Source: Gammaproteobacteria bacterium (GTDB taxonomy: Bacteria; Pseudomonadota; Gammaproteobacteria; Steroidobacterales; Steroidobacteraceae). From it: a stretch of DNA of 64,000 nucleotides. Position numbers and translations under genes: made by a program. The stretch is from positions 62,001 to 126,000 of the forward strand of contig VGUH01000004.1 of assembly GCA_016874295.1 (NCBI GenBank), read 5' to 3'. The notes under the pieces are model-generated. The model did no database searches. It was not told the origin of the DNA and saw only the letters and a list, made by a program, of their open reading frames with translations. Shown here piece by piece: positions 8,439-16,122 of the stretch (within the stretch, counting starts at the first letter, position 1; each line of letters begins with the position of its first letter).

Positions 8439-8872
8439 TCCGCATCGCGGCGCTGCTGGCCTGCCTCGCGCTGTCCCCGCTCGCGGTCGCCGTCGATACG
8501 GGACAACGATTCGAGGATCCCGGGATGCAGGCGCGCTATGAGCGCCTGATCCGCGACCTGCGCTGCCTCGTGTGCCGCAGCGAGAGCATCGCCGACTCGA
8601 ACGCGACGCTGGCTGCGGACCTGCGCCGCGAGGTCGAGGCGCTGATCCGCGCCGGCCGCAGCGATGAGGAGATCTACGCGTTCATGACCGAGCGCTACGG
8701 GGACTTCATCCTGCTCAGGCCGCCGGTCGCCCCACGCACCTGGCTGCTGTGGGCCGCGCCCGCGCTGTTCCTGGCTGGCGGGTTCGCCGTCGTGCTGGTC
8801 GTCATTCGCCGTCGCGCCCGCATCGGGCTCGCGAATGCCGCCGCGCTCGAGGAGGAGCCTGACCGCCCGTGA
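8435..8872 (+). CDS. ccmH: Cytochrome c maturation protein CcmH (thiol reductant subunit)
   Basis: CcmH binds and reduces the CXXCH cysteines of apocytochrome c within the CcmFH(I) ligase. The 145-aa product corresponds to the N-terminal half of E. coli CcmH: a signal peptide (residues 1-19), the diagnostic LRCLVC motif (near residue 46) and one C-terminal membrane helix. The second, TPR-containing half is encoded separately by the next gene, as in most non-enteric proteobacteria. The start is GTG overlapping the ccmG stop. Confidence 0.96.
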   Translation: MIRIAALLACLALSPLAVAVDTGQRFEDPGMQARYERLIRDLRCLVCRSESIADSNATLAADLRREVEALIRAGRSDEEIYAFMTERYGDFILLRPPVAPRTWLLWAAPALFLAGGFAVVLVVIRRRARIGLANAAALEEEPDRP

Positions 8873-9873
8873 CGCTTTTCGCGGTGATTGCAGCGCTGTT
8901 CCTCGCCGCCGCCATCGGCTTGCTGGCGTGGCCCCTGGTTCGTCTCGGCTCGCGTGCCGCGACAGTGGCTGTCGCGATCGCGCTGCCGGCCGCGGCGATA
9001 CTCATCTACCTGCAGGCGAGCAACTGGGAGTGGGACGCGCCGCCGCCCGCGACCGGAATCGCCGCACCCGACCTGCAAAGCGCCGTCGAGCAGCTGCAGA
9101 TCAAGCTCACGCAGCAGCCGGAAGACGTCGAAAGCTGGAAACTCCTCGGTCGCTCGGCCACGGTGCTCGGCAACTTCACGCTCGCACGGGATGCTTTCGG
9201 TGAGGCCTACAAACGCGGCGAAGCACGCGACGCCGAGGCGATCGTCGGATATGCCGAGTCCCGCGTGCTGGTCGATGAAAGCGAGATCGACGGGCAGGCG
9301 GCTGAGCTGTTCGAGCAGGCGCTCGCTCTCGCCCCGGACAACCCGCGCGCGCTCTGGTACGGCGGAATCACGGCCTTCAGGCGCGGGAACCTCGCGCTCG
9401 CCCGCGAGCGCTGGGTCGAGTTGCAGAACCACGATCTCCCGCCGGAGCTGCGCCAGGTGCTGGCCGAGCAGCTCGCGCAGCTCGACGGCCGGGAAGGGAC
9501 GCAGGCCACGCCCGTGCAGTCGCCGGCGGCAGCGGGCGGCGGCGAAATCTCGATTGCGCTCGACGCGGGCCTCGCCGCGCGCGTGCCGCTGAATGCAACG
9601 CTGTTCGTCATCGCGCGGCGCACCGAGGGCGGACCGCCGCTTGCGGTCCAGCGACGCAGTGCCGGTGACTGGCCGGTCACCGTCCGCCTGAGCGACGCGG
9701 ACGCCATGTTGCCCGGCACCCGGCTTGCGGGCAGCGGACCGCTCAAGCTCATCGCACGCGTCTCTGCGAGCCGCCAGCCGATGGCGGCCAGCGGCGACCT
9801 GTACGGCGAGGTCGGTTATGATTTCGCCTCGGCCCATCCGGCGAGCATCACGATAGACCGGATCGTCCCGTAG
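8869..9873 (+). CDS. ccmI: Cytochrome c maturation TPR protein CcmI (CycH)
   Basis: CcmI chaperones apocytochrome c by binding its C-terminal helix and presenting it to CcmFH. The 334-aa protein starts at a GTG overlapping the ccmH stop. It has two N-terminal transmembrane helices (residues ~1-25 and ~32-48), TPR repeats from about 65 to 200 (for example ESWKLLGRSATVLGNFTLA and NPRALWYGGITAFRRGN), and a C-terminal beta-rich periplasmic domain starting near residue 225 (EISIALDAGLA). It closes the nine-gene ccm operon and is followed after 20 bases by a MaoC-like gene. Confidence 0.93.
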   Translation: MTLFAVIAALFLAAAIGLLAWPLVRLGSRAATVAVAIALPAAAILIYLQASNWEWDAPPPATGIAAPDLQSAVEQLQIKLTQQPEDVESWKLLGRSATVLGNFTLARDAFGEAYKRGEARDAEAIVGYAESRVLVDESEIDGQAAELFEQALALAPDNPRALWYGGITAFRRGNLALARERWVELQNHDLPPELRQVLAEQLAQLDGREGTQATPVQSPAAAGGGEISIALDAGLAARVPLNATLFVIARRTEGGPPLAVQRRSAGDWPVTVRLSDADAMLPGTRLAGSGPLKLIARVSASRQPMAASGDLYGEVGYDFASAHPASITIDRIVP

Positions 9874-9893
9874 TCAGCGGCCGGAGGAGCGCC

Positions 9894-10790
9894 ATGGGGC
9901 CGGCCGTAGTCAGCTACCGCTTCCAGCGTCTGCCTTCCGTGTTCCGGTATTTTCCGCGCGCGGTTTTCGGGCGTCGCCACGCGCTCGTGCCGCCTGGCCG
10001 TGGCGTACCTCGCCTGGAGGGAAGTGTCGCGACCGTGCGGGTCTCCCGCGGCCACCTCGCGCGCTACCGGGACGTCTGCGGTTTCCCGGACGACGGCTGC
10101 CTGCCGGTCACCTACCCGCACGTGCTCGCAATGCCGCTGCAGTTCGCGATCCTGACGCATCCGCGCTTCGTCGTGCGGCTGATGGGCCTGATCCACGTCG
10201 CGAACGATATCGAGCTGGCGCGGGCGCTGCCGGCCGGCGGAACCTACGGTCTGCGCAGCTGGATCGAAGGATATTGCGACTCGGAACGCGGCCAGGAGTT
10301 CGACCTGTACACGTCGCTCGAAGACGGGAGCGGTACCGCCTGGCTCGAGAAGACCACACTGCTGGCGCGGCGTGCCGCCACGACCAGGCCTGCCTCGCGC
10401 GGCGCGCGCCAGGCATTGCGGTACGAAAAACCCGCGCCAGACGATCGGCCGGCAGCCGTGGACATCGACGTGCCGCGCTCGCTTGGCCGCCGCTACGGCT
10501 GGCTTTCGGGCGACCTCAATCCGATCCATCTGGCGGATCGCGGAGCGAGGCTGTTCGGATTCGAGCGCGCGGTCGCGCACGACATGTGGTCCATGGCGCG
10601 CGCGTTCGCGGCACTCGGCCCAGCTCGGCTCGCGCCGCCCGTGCGGGCGCAGGTGTCGTTCAAGTTCCCGCTCTTCATGCCGGCAGTCGCGCGGCTCGAG
10701 CATTGGTCGAAGGACGGCCGCGAGGTGTTCGTGCTGAAGGACGACGACAGCGGCCGCCCGCACCTCGCGGGCTCGACGCGCCGCGCCTGA
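9894..10790 (+). CDS. MaoC-like (hot-dog fold) acyl dehydratase family protein
   Basis: The 298-aa protein ends in a MaoC/hydratase-type hot-dog domain. It has the recognisable segment GWLSGDLNPIHLADRGA (around residues 201-217), containing the Asp and His of the hydratase motif, followed by AVAHDMWSMARAFAALG. The N-terminal half looks like a second, degenerate hot-dog domain. Related proteins are annotated as MaoC family dehydratases or hypothetical proteins; the substrate is unknown but is probably an acyl-CoA or acyl thioester. A strong ribosome-binding site (GGAGGAG) precedes the ATG, and the gene lies 20 bases after ccmI, so it may be co-transcribed with the ccm genes. Confidence 0.75.
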   Translation: MGPAVVSYRFQRLPSVFRYFPRAVFGRRHALVPPGRGVPRLEGSVATVRVSRGHLARYRDVCGFPDDGCLPVTYPHVLAMPLQFAILTHPRFVVRLMGLIHVANDIELARALPAGGTYGLRSWIEGYCDSERGQEFDLYTSLEDGSGTAWLEKTTLLARRAATTRPASRGARQALRYEKPAPDDRPAAVDIDVPRSLGRRYGWLSGDLNPIHLADRGARLFGFERAVAHDMWSMARAFAALGPARLAPPVRAQVSFKFPLFMPAVARLEHWSKDGREVFVLKDDDSGRPHLAGSTRRA

Positions 10791-10800
10791 GGCGGACGCG

Positions 10801-13029
10801 GTGACCCTGGTCCGCAAGTTCCTTGGCGCGCGGGCGGGCGAGGAAGGCGCCGTCGCGCTCGCATTCGCCTACTTCTTCATGCTGATGTGCTCGTATTACC
10901 TGCTGCGGCCGCTGCGGGACGCGATGGCGATCGAGGCCGGCCTCGAGAACCTGCCCTGGCTGTACGTCGGGACATTCGCGGTGACGCTTGTCCTCTCGCC
11001 CGGCTTCGCCGCGCTGGTCGCGCGCGTGCGCAAGACGCTGCTGCTGCCGCTGACCCACGGGTTCTTCGCGGCGAACCTGCTGGTGTTCTACCTGCTGTTC
11101 AAGCTCGTTCCCGACGCGCGCCTGCTCGCCGCCGCGTTCTTCATCTGGGTCTCGGCCTTTAACATGTTCGTGGTTTCCGTGTTCTGGAGCTTCATGGCCG
11201 ACGTGTTCCGCGACGAGGAGGCGAAGCGCCTGTTCGGCCCGATTGCGGCGGGGGGCGGAACCGGTGCAATCCTCGGACCGCTTCTCATGCAGTACCTGAC
11301 CCCGCGAATCGGCGTTGACGCCGTGGTCGGCCTGTCGATGCTGTTCCTGCTCGGCACGCTGCCCTGCATCCGCGGTCTCTCGCGCTGGGCGGAGCGCCGG
11401 CACGGCCGATTCCTGCTGGACCCGCAGGCGCGGATCGGCGGTGGCGTCCTGACCGGCCTGCTGCTGGTCGCGCGCTCGCCGTACCTCATGGGGATCACGG
11501 CGGTCATCCTGATCAGTTCGACGGCTGCCGCCTTCATGTACAACGAACACCTGCGCTTCGTCGAGGCGGGCTACCCGGACCTCGGCAGCCGCGGGCAGTT
11601 CCTCGGCCGGATCGAATTCGCCGTGAGCCTCACGTCATGGTTGTTCCAGGGCGTCGTCGTCGGCTGGCTGATCCGTCGCTTCGATGTGCGCGGTGCGCTC
11701 GTCGCCGTGCCGATCGCCGCGCTCGCTTCGTTCCTGGCGCTGGCCGCGGCGCCGGTGCTGCTGGTACTTGCGGCGGGGCAGGTGCTGCGCCGCGCCGGCG
11801 AATACGGCATCGCAAAGCCGAGCCGCGAGGTGCTGTTCACGGTCGTCGATGCCGAGACCAAGTACAAGGCCAAGAACTTCATCGACACGGTGCTGCAGCG
11901 GGCCGGCGACCTGGTCGGCGTATGGCTATTCGCGGTACTGCACGCCGCGGGGGTCGGCCTGGTCGGTCACGCCTGGATTTGTGCCGCATTGATGATTCCG
12001 GCAACTGCCATCGCCCTGCGGCTCGGTCGCGCCTTCGAGCGGCGCCAGGACGGCACTTCGCCGCCCGCCACCGGTCCAATCCCGGGGCACATGAAGGGAG
12101 GAGGGCATGAAGCACTCCGACGACCCAAGGCCGCGGCTCACGCGACGCGCGGCTCTGGCGTTGCTTGCCGCCTGCGCCGCCCCGCGGCTCACGGCCGCAG
12201 CGAGCCGATCCTGCGTGCGATACCGCGCACCGGCGAGCAGTTGCCCGTCTTGGGGCTCGGCACGTGGCAGGTGTTGGACGTGCCGGCTGCCGGCAGCGAG
12301 TTCGAAGCCGCACTCGCCACCACGCGCAGCTTCCTCGCGGCGGGCGGCCGCGTCATCGACAGTTCGCCGATGTACGGGCGTTCGGAAGAGCGCATCGGCG
12401 ACATCCTGTCCCGGATCCAGCCTGCAACGCGTCCGTTCCTCGCGACCAAAGTCTGGACCAGCGGGCGCGAGGCGGGTCAGCGCCAGCTCGCCAGCTCACA
12501 TCGCTTCCTGCGTGCCGAGACGATCGACCTCGTGCAGGTCCATAACCTTCAGGATCTGGGCACGCAACTCGACACGATCCGCGCGGCGCAGGACGCAGGA
12601 AAGGTGCGCTACGTGGGCGTCACGCACTACCTCGCGAGCGCGCACACCGAGCTCGAGCGCGTGCTCCGTCGCGAAAAGCCGGACTTCCTGCAGGTCAATT
12701 ATTCGCTCCTCGAACCCGAAGCGGGTGCACGCCTCCTTCCGGCGGCGCGTGAGCTCAGCATCGCGGTGCTCATCAACCGGCCCTTCACCAAGGGCGCGAT
12801 GATCGAGCGCGCCGCCGGGGAGGCGCTGCCTGCCGTGGCAGCCGAGCTCGGGTGCCGGAGTGCGGCGCAGCTCTTCATCAAGTGGGTGCTGGGCGATCCG
12901 GCGGTGACCGTGGTGCTCGCGGCCACGCGCAATCCCCGACACGCAGCCGAAAACCTTGAGGCGGCTACCGGGCTGGTGCCGCACGCCGGGCAGCGCCGGG
13001 CGATCGCGGAGTGGTTTTCACGGCTCTGA
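10801..13029 (+). CDS. Nucleotide-exchange-type (Tlc/MFS) transporter reading in frame into an aldo/keto reductase
   Basis: As it stands this is one open frame of 742 codons from a GTG. Residues 1 to about 420 are a 12-helix transporter of the ATP/ADP-carrier (NTP/NDP exchanger) family, with a start typical of that family (LAFAYFFMLMCSYYLLRPLRD) and SVFWSFMADVF in the middle. Bacterial relatives outside parasites are usually annotated as MFS transporters of unknown substrate. Residues from about 470 are an aldo/keto reductase. The ~50 residues between them are arginine-rich and look like out-of-frame translation of the reductase's own Tat signal peptide. The fusion is therefore probably produced by one or two small indels, not an evolved two-domain enzyme; the transporter proper should end near 12090-12110. 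Confidence 0.7.
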   Translation: MTLVRKFLGARAGEEGAVALAFAYFFMLMCSYYLLRPLRDAMAIEAGLENLPWLYVGTFAVTLVLSPGFAALVARVRKTLLLPLTHGFFAANLLVFYLLFKLVPDARLLAAAFFIWVSAFNMFVVSVFWSFMADVFRDEEAKRLFGPIAAGGGTGAILGPLLMQYLTPRIGVDAVVGLSMLFLLGTLPCIRGLSRWAERRHGRFLLDPQARIGGGVLTGLLLVARSPYLMGITAVILISSTAAAFMYNEHLRFVEAGYPDLGSRGQFLGRIEFAVSLTSWLFQGVVVGWLIRRFDVRGALVAVPIAALASFLALAAAPVLLVLAAGQVLRRAGEYGIAKPSREVLFTVVDAETKYKAKNFIDTVLQRAGDLVGVWLFAVLHAAGVGLVGHAWICAALMIPATAIALRLGRAFERRQDGTSPPATGPIPGHMKGGGHEALRRPKAAAHATRGSGVACRLRRPAAHGRSEPILRAIPRTGEQLPVLGLGTWQVLDVPAAGSEFEAALATTRSFLAAGGRVIDSSPMYGRSEERIGDILSRIQPATRPFLATKVWTSGREAGQRQLASSHRFLRAETIDLVQVHNLQDLGTQLDTIRAAQDAGKVRYVGVTHYLASAHTELERVLRREKPDFLQVNYSLLEPEAGARLLPAARELSIAVLINRPFTKGAMIERAAGEALPAVAAELGCRSAAQLFIKWVLGDPAVTVVLAATRNPRHAAENLEAATGLVPHAGQRRAIAEWFSRL
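12107..13029 (+). pseudogene. Tat-exported aldo/keto reductase, frameshifted after the signal peptide
   Basis: An ATG at 12107 with a good Shine-Dalgarno (GGGAGGAGG) opens a typical twin-arginine signal (RLTRRAALALLAACAA) ending near 12190, in a different frame from the reductase domain that follows. The domain itself is intact from about 12205 to the TGA at 13027: VLGLGTWQVLDV, VIDSSPMYGRSEERIGD with the catalytic Tyr, FLATKVWTSGREAG with the Lys, and IDLVQVHNL. Members of this aldo/keto reductase group normally carry a signal peptide directly before a segment like the ILRAIPRTGEQLPVLG seen here. One missing base around 12195-12205 would explain it. As the sequence stands, the domain can only be made as a fusion with the upstream transporter. 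Confidence 0.65.
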
Positions 13030-13117
13030 GGCCAGGAAAGCTCTGCACACCTAGGGTGCTCCCCCTAACGGCGATTGGATACTGCTCCGTGAAGCAGCAT
13101 CCCCCAAGGAGTCCGAA

Positions 13118-13378
13118 ATGATCGCCAATGTCAATCAGTTCCTCGGGACGGTCGCCGAGACCGAGCTCGCCAGAACCGCCCGCCGTTCCGCACGCACGAT
13201 CTGGGACGCGCACCGCGCGGCGTTCGAAACCACCCGCGTCGAGGCCGGCAAGGTCATCAGCCTCGCGATTCACGAGGGCCAGAGGCTGGCCGTCCGCGCG
13301 AAGGCCCCGAGGGCCACGGTCGCGAAGAAGGCCGGCACCCGCAAGGCGACCCGCCGCGCGGCACGCCGCGCCGCCTGA
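13118..13378 (+). CDS. Small phasin-like / lysine-arginine-tailed protein
   Basis: This 86-aa protein has an amphipathic helical N-terminal part (residues ~1-60, no predicted membrane segment) and a basic alanine/lysine/arginine tail (KKAGTRKATRRAARRAA) like that of histone-H1-like proteins and PhaF-type phasins. Such proteins coat polyhydroxyalkanoate granules and tether them to DNA. A clear Shine-Dalgarno (AAGGAG) precedes the ATG. The gene stands alone between the reductase and the TetR gene. Phasin assignment is an inference from composition; a small nucleoid protein is the main alternative. Confidence 0.55.
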   Translation: MIANVNQFLGTVAETELARTARRSARTIWDAHRAAFETTRVEAGKVISLAIHEGQRLAVRAKAPRATVAKKAGTRKATRRAARRAA

Positions 13379-13396
13379 GCCGCGATGGCGCGCTGG

Positions 13397-13422
13397 TGTA
13401 CGATGGCTGCGGCCGTCGTACA
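13397..13422. promoter_or_regulatory. Palindromic operator upstream of the TetR gene
   Basis: A perfect inverted repeat TGTACGA (13397-13403) / TCGTACA (13416-13422), with two further matching base pairs inside (GG/CC), lies 8 bp before the ATG of the TetR-type gene. Its size and symmetry suit a TetR dimer and suggest autorepression. There is no T run, so it is not an intrinsic terminator for the upstream gene. Confidence 0.6.
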
Positions 13423-13430
13423 TCAGCCGC

Positions 13431-14090
13431 ATGTCAAACCGCCAGAAGTCCGAGCCCGGCCGGCGCACGCGCCAGCGGATCCTCGACACGACGCTCGCGC
13501 TCTACAACGAGCGCGGTGAAGCGCGGGTTTCCACCTCGCTGATCGCCGCGGAACTCGGGATCAGCGCCGGCAATCTCCACTACCACTTTCGCCACAAGGA
13601 CCTGCTGTCCGCGGCTTTGCTGGTGCGCTTTGTCTCCGAATTCGCTGCACTGCTGCCGCCCAAGGGTTAGCGTGCCCGCCACGTCGAGGATGCCTGGCTG
13701 CTGCTGCACCTACTGCTCGAGACGATGTCGCGCTACCGGTTTCTGTTCCGCGATCTCTCCGGAATCATGGCGCGCGACCGTCGCGCCGGGCAGCGCCTCG
13801 CGACGGTCTTCGAGCGCGCGGTCGAGGTCTCGCGCGGCATTTGCCAGGGGCTGTCAGAGCGCGGCCTTCTGACGGCGACCGGCGCCGAGGTCGACGCGCT
13901 GGCCGCCAACATCGCGGTGGTGTCCCTCTACTGGCTGTCCTTCGACGCCGCCCGGCACCCGCGGGCGCATCCGGCAGGCAAGGCCGTCTCGCAGGGCGCC
14001 TACCAGGTGCTGATGCTCGTGGCGCCGTTCCTGGAGGCCGGGAGCCGCAGGCACCTCGAGCGGCTTGCAACGGAGTATCTTGCGTTGTGA
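13431..14090 (+). pseudogene. TetR-family regulator interrupted by an amber codon
   Basis: The frame spans 220 codons from ATG 13431 to TGA 14090 and encodes a full TetR-family repressor: an N-terminal helix-turn-helix (RTRQRILDTTLALYNERG, then LGISAGNLHYHFRHKDLL, residues ~10-58) and a ligand-binding domain (HVEDAWLLLHLLLE, SRYRFLFRDLSGIMARD, YWLSFDAARHPRAHP). A TAG at 13668-13670 cuts it after about 79 residues, so only the DNA-binding part would be made. The downstream part could restart at ATG 13725 but would lack DNA binding. CAG to TAG would be the simplest origin. A palindrome just upstream is probably its operator. Confidence 0.8.
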
Positions 14091-14121
14091 GCGGGGATCG
14101 GTTCCCGTAGGGGACTTCGCC

Positions 14122-14895
14122 ATGACAAGTCCCGAATCGAGCGTTGACCGGCAGCGGAAAGAAATGGTCGCGCGGCACATCGCCGGGCGTGGCATCCGCG
14201 ACCGGGGTGTGCTGGCTGCGATGGGCCGAGTGCCGCGCGAGAAATTCCTGCAGGAAAGCCTGGCGGAGTTCGCGTACAAGGACACTCCGCTGCCGATCGA
14301 ATCGGATCAGACCATTTCCCAGCCGTACGTCGTCGCCTACATGACCGAGTCGCTCGGCCTGCGCGGCGGCGAGAAAGTACTCGAGATCGGGACCGGCTCC
14401 GGCTATGCCGCCGCGGTGCTCGCCGAGATCGCGGGGGATGTGTACACCGTGGAGCGTTACCGCAACCTCGCCGACGGCGCGGCCGAGCGCCTCGCCCGGC
14501 TCGGCTACCGCAACGTGCACGTCTTGCACGGGGACGGCACGCTCGGATGGCACGAGCACGCGCCCTATGACGCGATCGTGGTCGCCGCCGGCGGACCGGA
14601 AGTGCCGCCGTCCCTGCGTGAGCAGCTCGCGCCGGGAGGCCGCCTGGTCATTCCCGTCGGGCCCTCCGTCCGGTCGCAGAAACTGGTCCGCATCACGCGC
14701 AGGGGGGAGCACGACTTCGACCAGGAGGAACTGATTCCGGTCGCGTTCGTCCCGCTTGTGGGCGAAGAGGGTTGGGAGGAGGGAGCGGAACGGCCTGCGC
14801 GCGCGCAGCCCCCCGCGCGCCCACGGCTGTCCAGGCCGTTGCCGGCCATGGTGGCGGCCTGCCTGCGAGCCGTTCGCGGAGATCGGGACCGCTGA
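14122..14895 (+). CDS. pcm: Protein-L-isoaspartate O-methyltransferase
   Basis: This enzyme methylates L-isoaspartyl residues in aged proteins, using S-adenosylmethionine, to start their repair. The recognisable domain covers residues ~8-215: the N-terminal segment VARHIAGRGIRDRGVLAAM, VPREKFL, the substrate loop DQTISQPYVVAYM and the SAM-binding motif VLEIGTGSGYAAAVLAEIAG. The last ~40 residues (from GEEGWEEG) are a linker that, in many proteobacterial homologues, leads straight into an erythromycin-esterase domain. Here that domain follows in another frame, so the present product ends in an out-of-frame tail (CLRAVRGDRDR). Confidence 0.88.
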   Translation: MTSPESSVDRQRKEMVARHIAGRGIRDRGVLAAMGRVPREKFLQESLAEFAYKDTPLPIESDQTISQPYVVAYMTESLGLRGGEKVLEIGTGSGYAAAVLAEIAGDVYTVERYRNLADGAAERLARLGYRNVHVLHGDGTLGWHEHAPYDAIVVAAGGPEVPPSLREQLAPGGRLVIPVGPSVRSQKLVRITRRGEHDFDQEELIPVAFVPLVGEEGWEEGAERPARAQPPARPRLSRPLPAMVAACLRAVRGDRDR

Positions 14896-16122
14896 CCTGT
14901 CGCCGCTCCTTGACCGGATCGGCGACGCACGCGTCGTGCTGCTCGGCGAATGCACGCATGGCACGAGCGAGTTCTATCGCATGCGGGCCCGGATCACGCG
15001 CGAACTCATCGTGCAGAAGGGCTTCACGGTCGTCACGGCCGAGGCCGACTGGCCTGATGCCGCCCGCATCGACCGCCATGTCCGCCACGCGGAGCGGCCG
15101 GCGGCGGACTGGGTGGCTTTCGCACGCTTTCCGACCTGGATGCGGCGCAACCGCGAGACCCGGGAATTCGTGGACTGGCTGCGTGAGCGCAATCGCCCCC
15201 TGCCCGCTGCGGGACGGACGGCATTCTACGGCCTCGACCTGTACAGCCTGTTCACGTCGATTGCCGCCGTGCTCGAATACCTGGACGAGGTGGACCCGGC
15301 GACGGCTCGCGTGGCCAGGCACCGCTACGGCTGCCTGTCGCCCTGGGAGTCCGACCCCGCCACTTACGGCTATGCCGCGCTGACGCAGCGCTATCGCTCC
15401 TGTGAGAGCGACGTGGTCCGGATGCTGCAGGGCCTGCTGGCCGCGCGGCTCGAATTGGTCGAGGCGGACGGAGCGCGGTATTTCGATGCGCTGCAGAACG
15501 CCCGCATCGTCGTGCAGGCAGAACGGTATTACCGCCTCATGTACTACGGCGGTCCCGCCTCCTGGACCATCGCGATACGCACATGTTCGACACGCTCCGA
15601 CGCGTGCTGGACGCGCACGGCGCCACCTCGCGCGCGGTCGTGTGGGCCCACAACTCGCACGTCGGCGATGCCTCGGCGACCGAGCTGGGTGCGCGCGGGG
15701 AGACCAATATCGGCGAGCTGTGCCGGGGGCATTTCGGCACGTCCGCCTACGCGATTGGCTTCGGCACCGACCGCGGGACGGTAGCAGCGGCGAGCAACTG
15801 GGACGAGCCCATGCAGATCAAGGATATCCGCCCCTCGCACGAGCACAGCTACGAGCGCGTCTGCCACGACAGCGGGGTCGCACGGTTCTTCCTCGGCCTG
15901 CGGCCGGCGGGCGACCTGCGCGAGGCGCTGATGGAGCAACGACGGGAGCGGGCGATCGGCGTGATCTACCGCCCGGAAACGGAGATGGCGAGCCACTATT
16001 TCGCCGCGCACCTGCCGCGGCAATTCGACGAGTACGTCTGGTTCGACGAGACATCGGCCGTCCAGCCGCTCGAGAGTCGCGAGCTCGCCGGCCTGCCGGA
16101 GACCTATCCGTTCGGGCTGTGA
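14867..16122 (+). pseudogene. Erythromycin esterase-like domain, frameshifted, formerly fused to PCMT
   Basis: An erythromycin-esterase-family domain (EreA/B type, PF05139) is spread over two frames. The first part runs from about 14867 to 15565 (LLGECTHGTSEFYRMR with the conserved E and H, EADWPDAARIDRHVRH, FPTWMRRNRETREFVDWLR). The second runs from about 15566 to 16122 (DHRDTHMFDTLRR, VWAHNSHVGDASATELG, IGVIYRPETE). The break at 15564-15566 reads TGGAC where TGGGAC would restore SWDHRDTHMF. The first part is also out of frame with pcm, and the two shifts cancel, which strongly suggests an ancestral single PCMT-esterase fusion. These esterase-like proteins rarely confer macrolide resistance; their natural role is not known. 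Confidence 0.8.

Noticed and set aside
2380-13670. Amber suppression as explanation for in-frame TAG codons
   Set aside because: TAG ends several intact genes here (ccmI, tmk, gspN, etfA, the FadB/J-type gene), and one broken gene also has an in-frame TGA.
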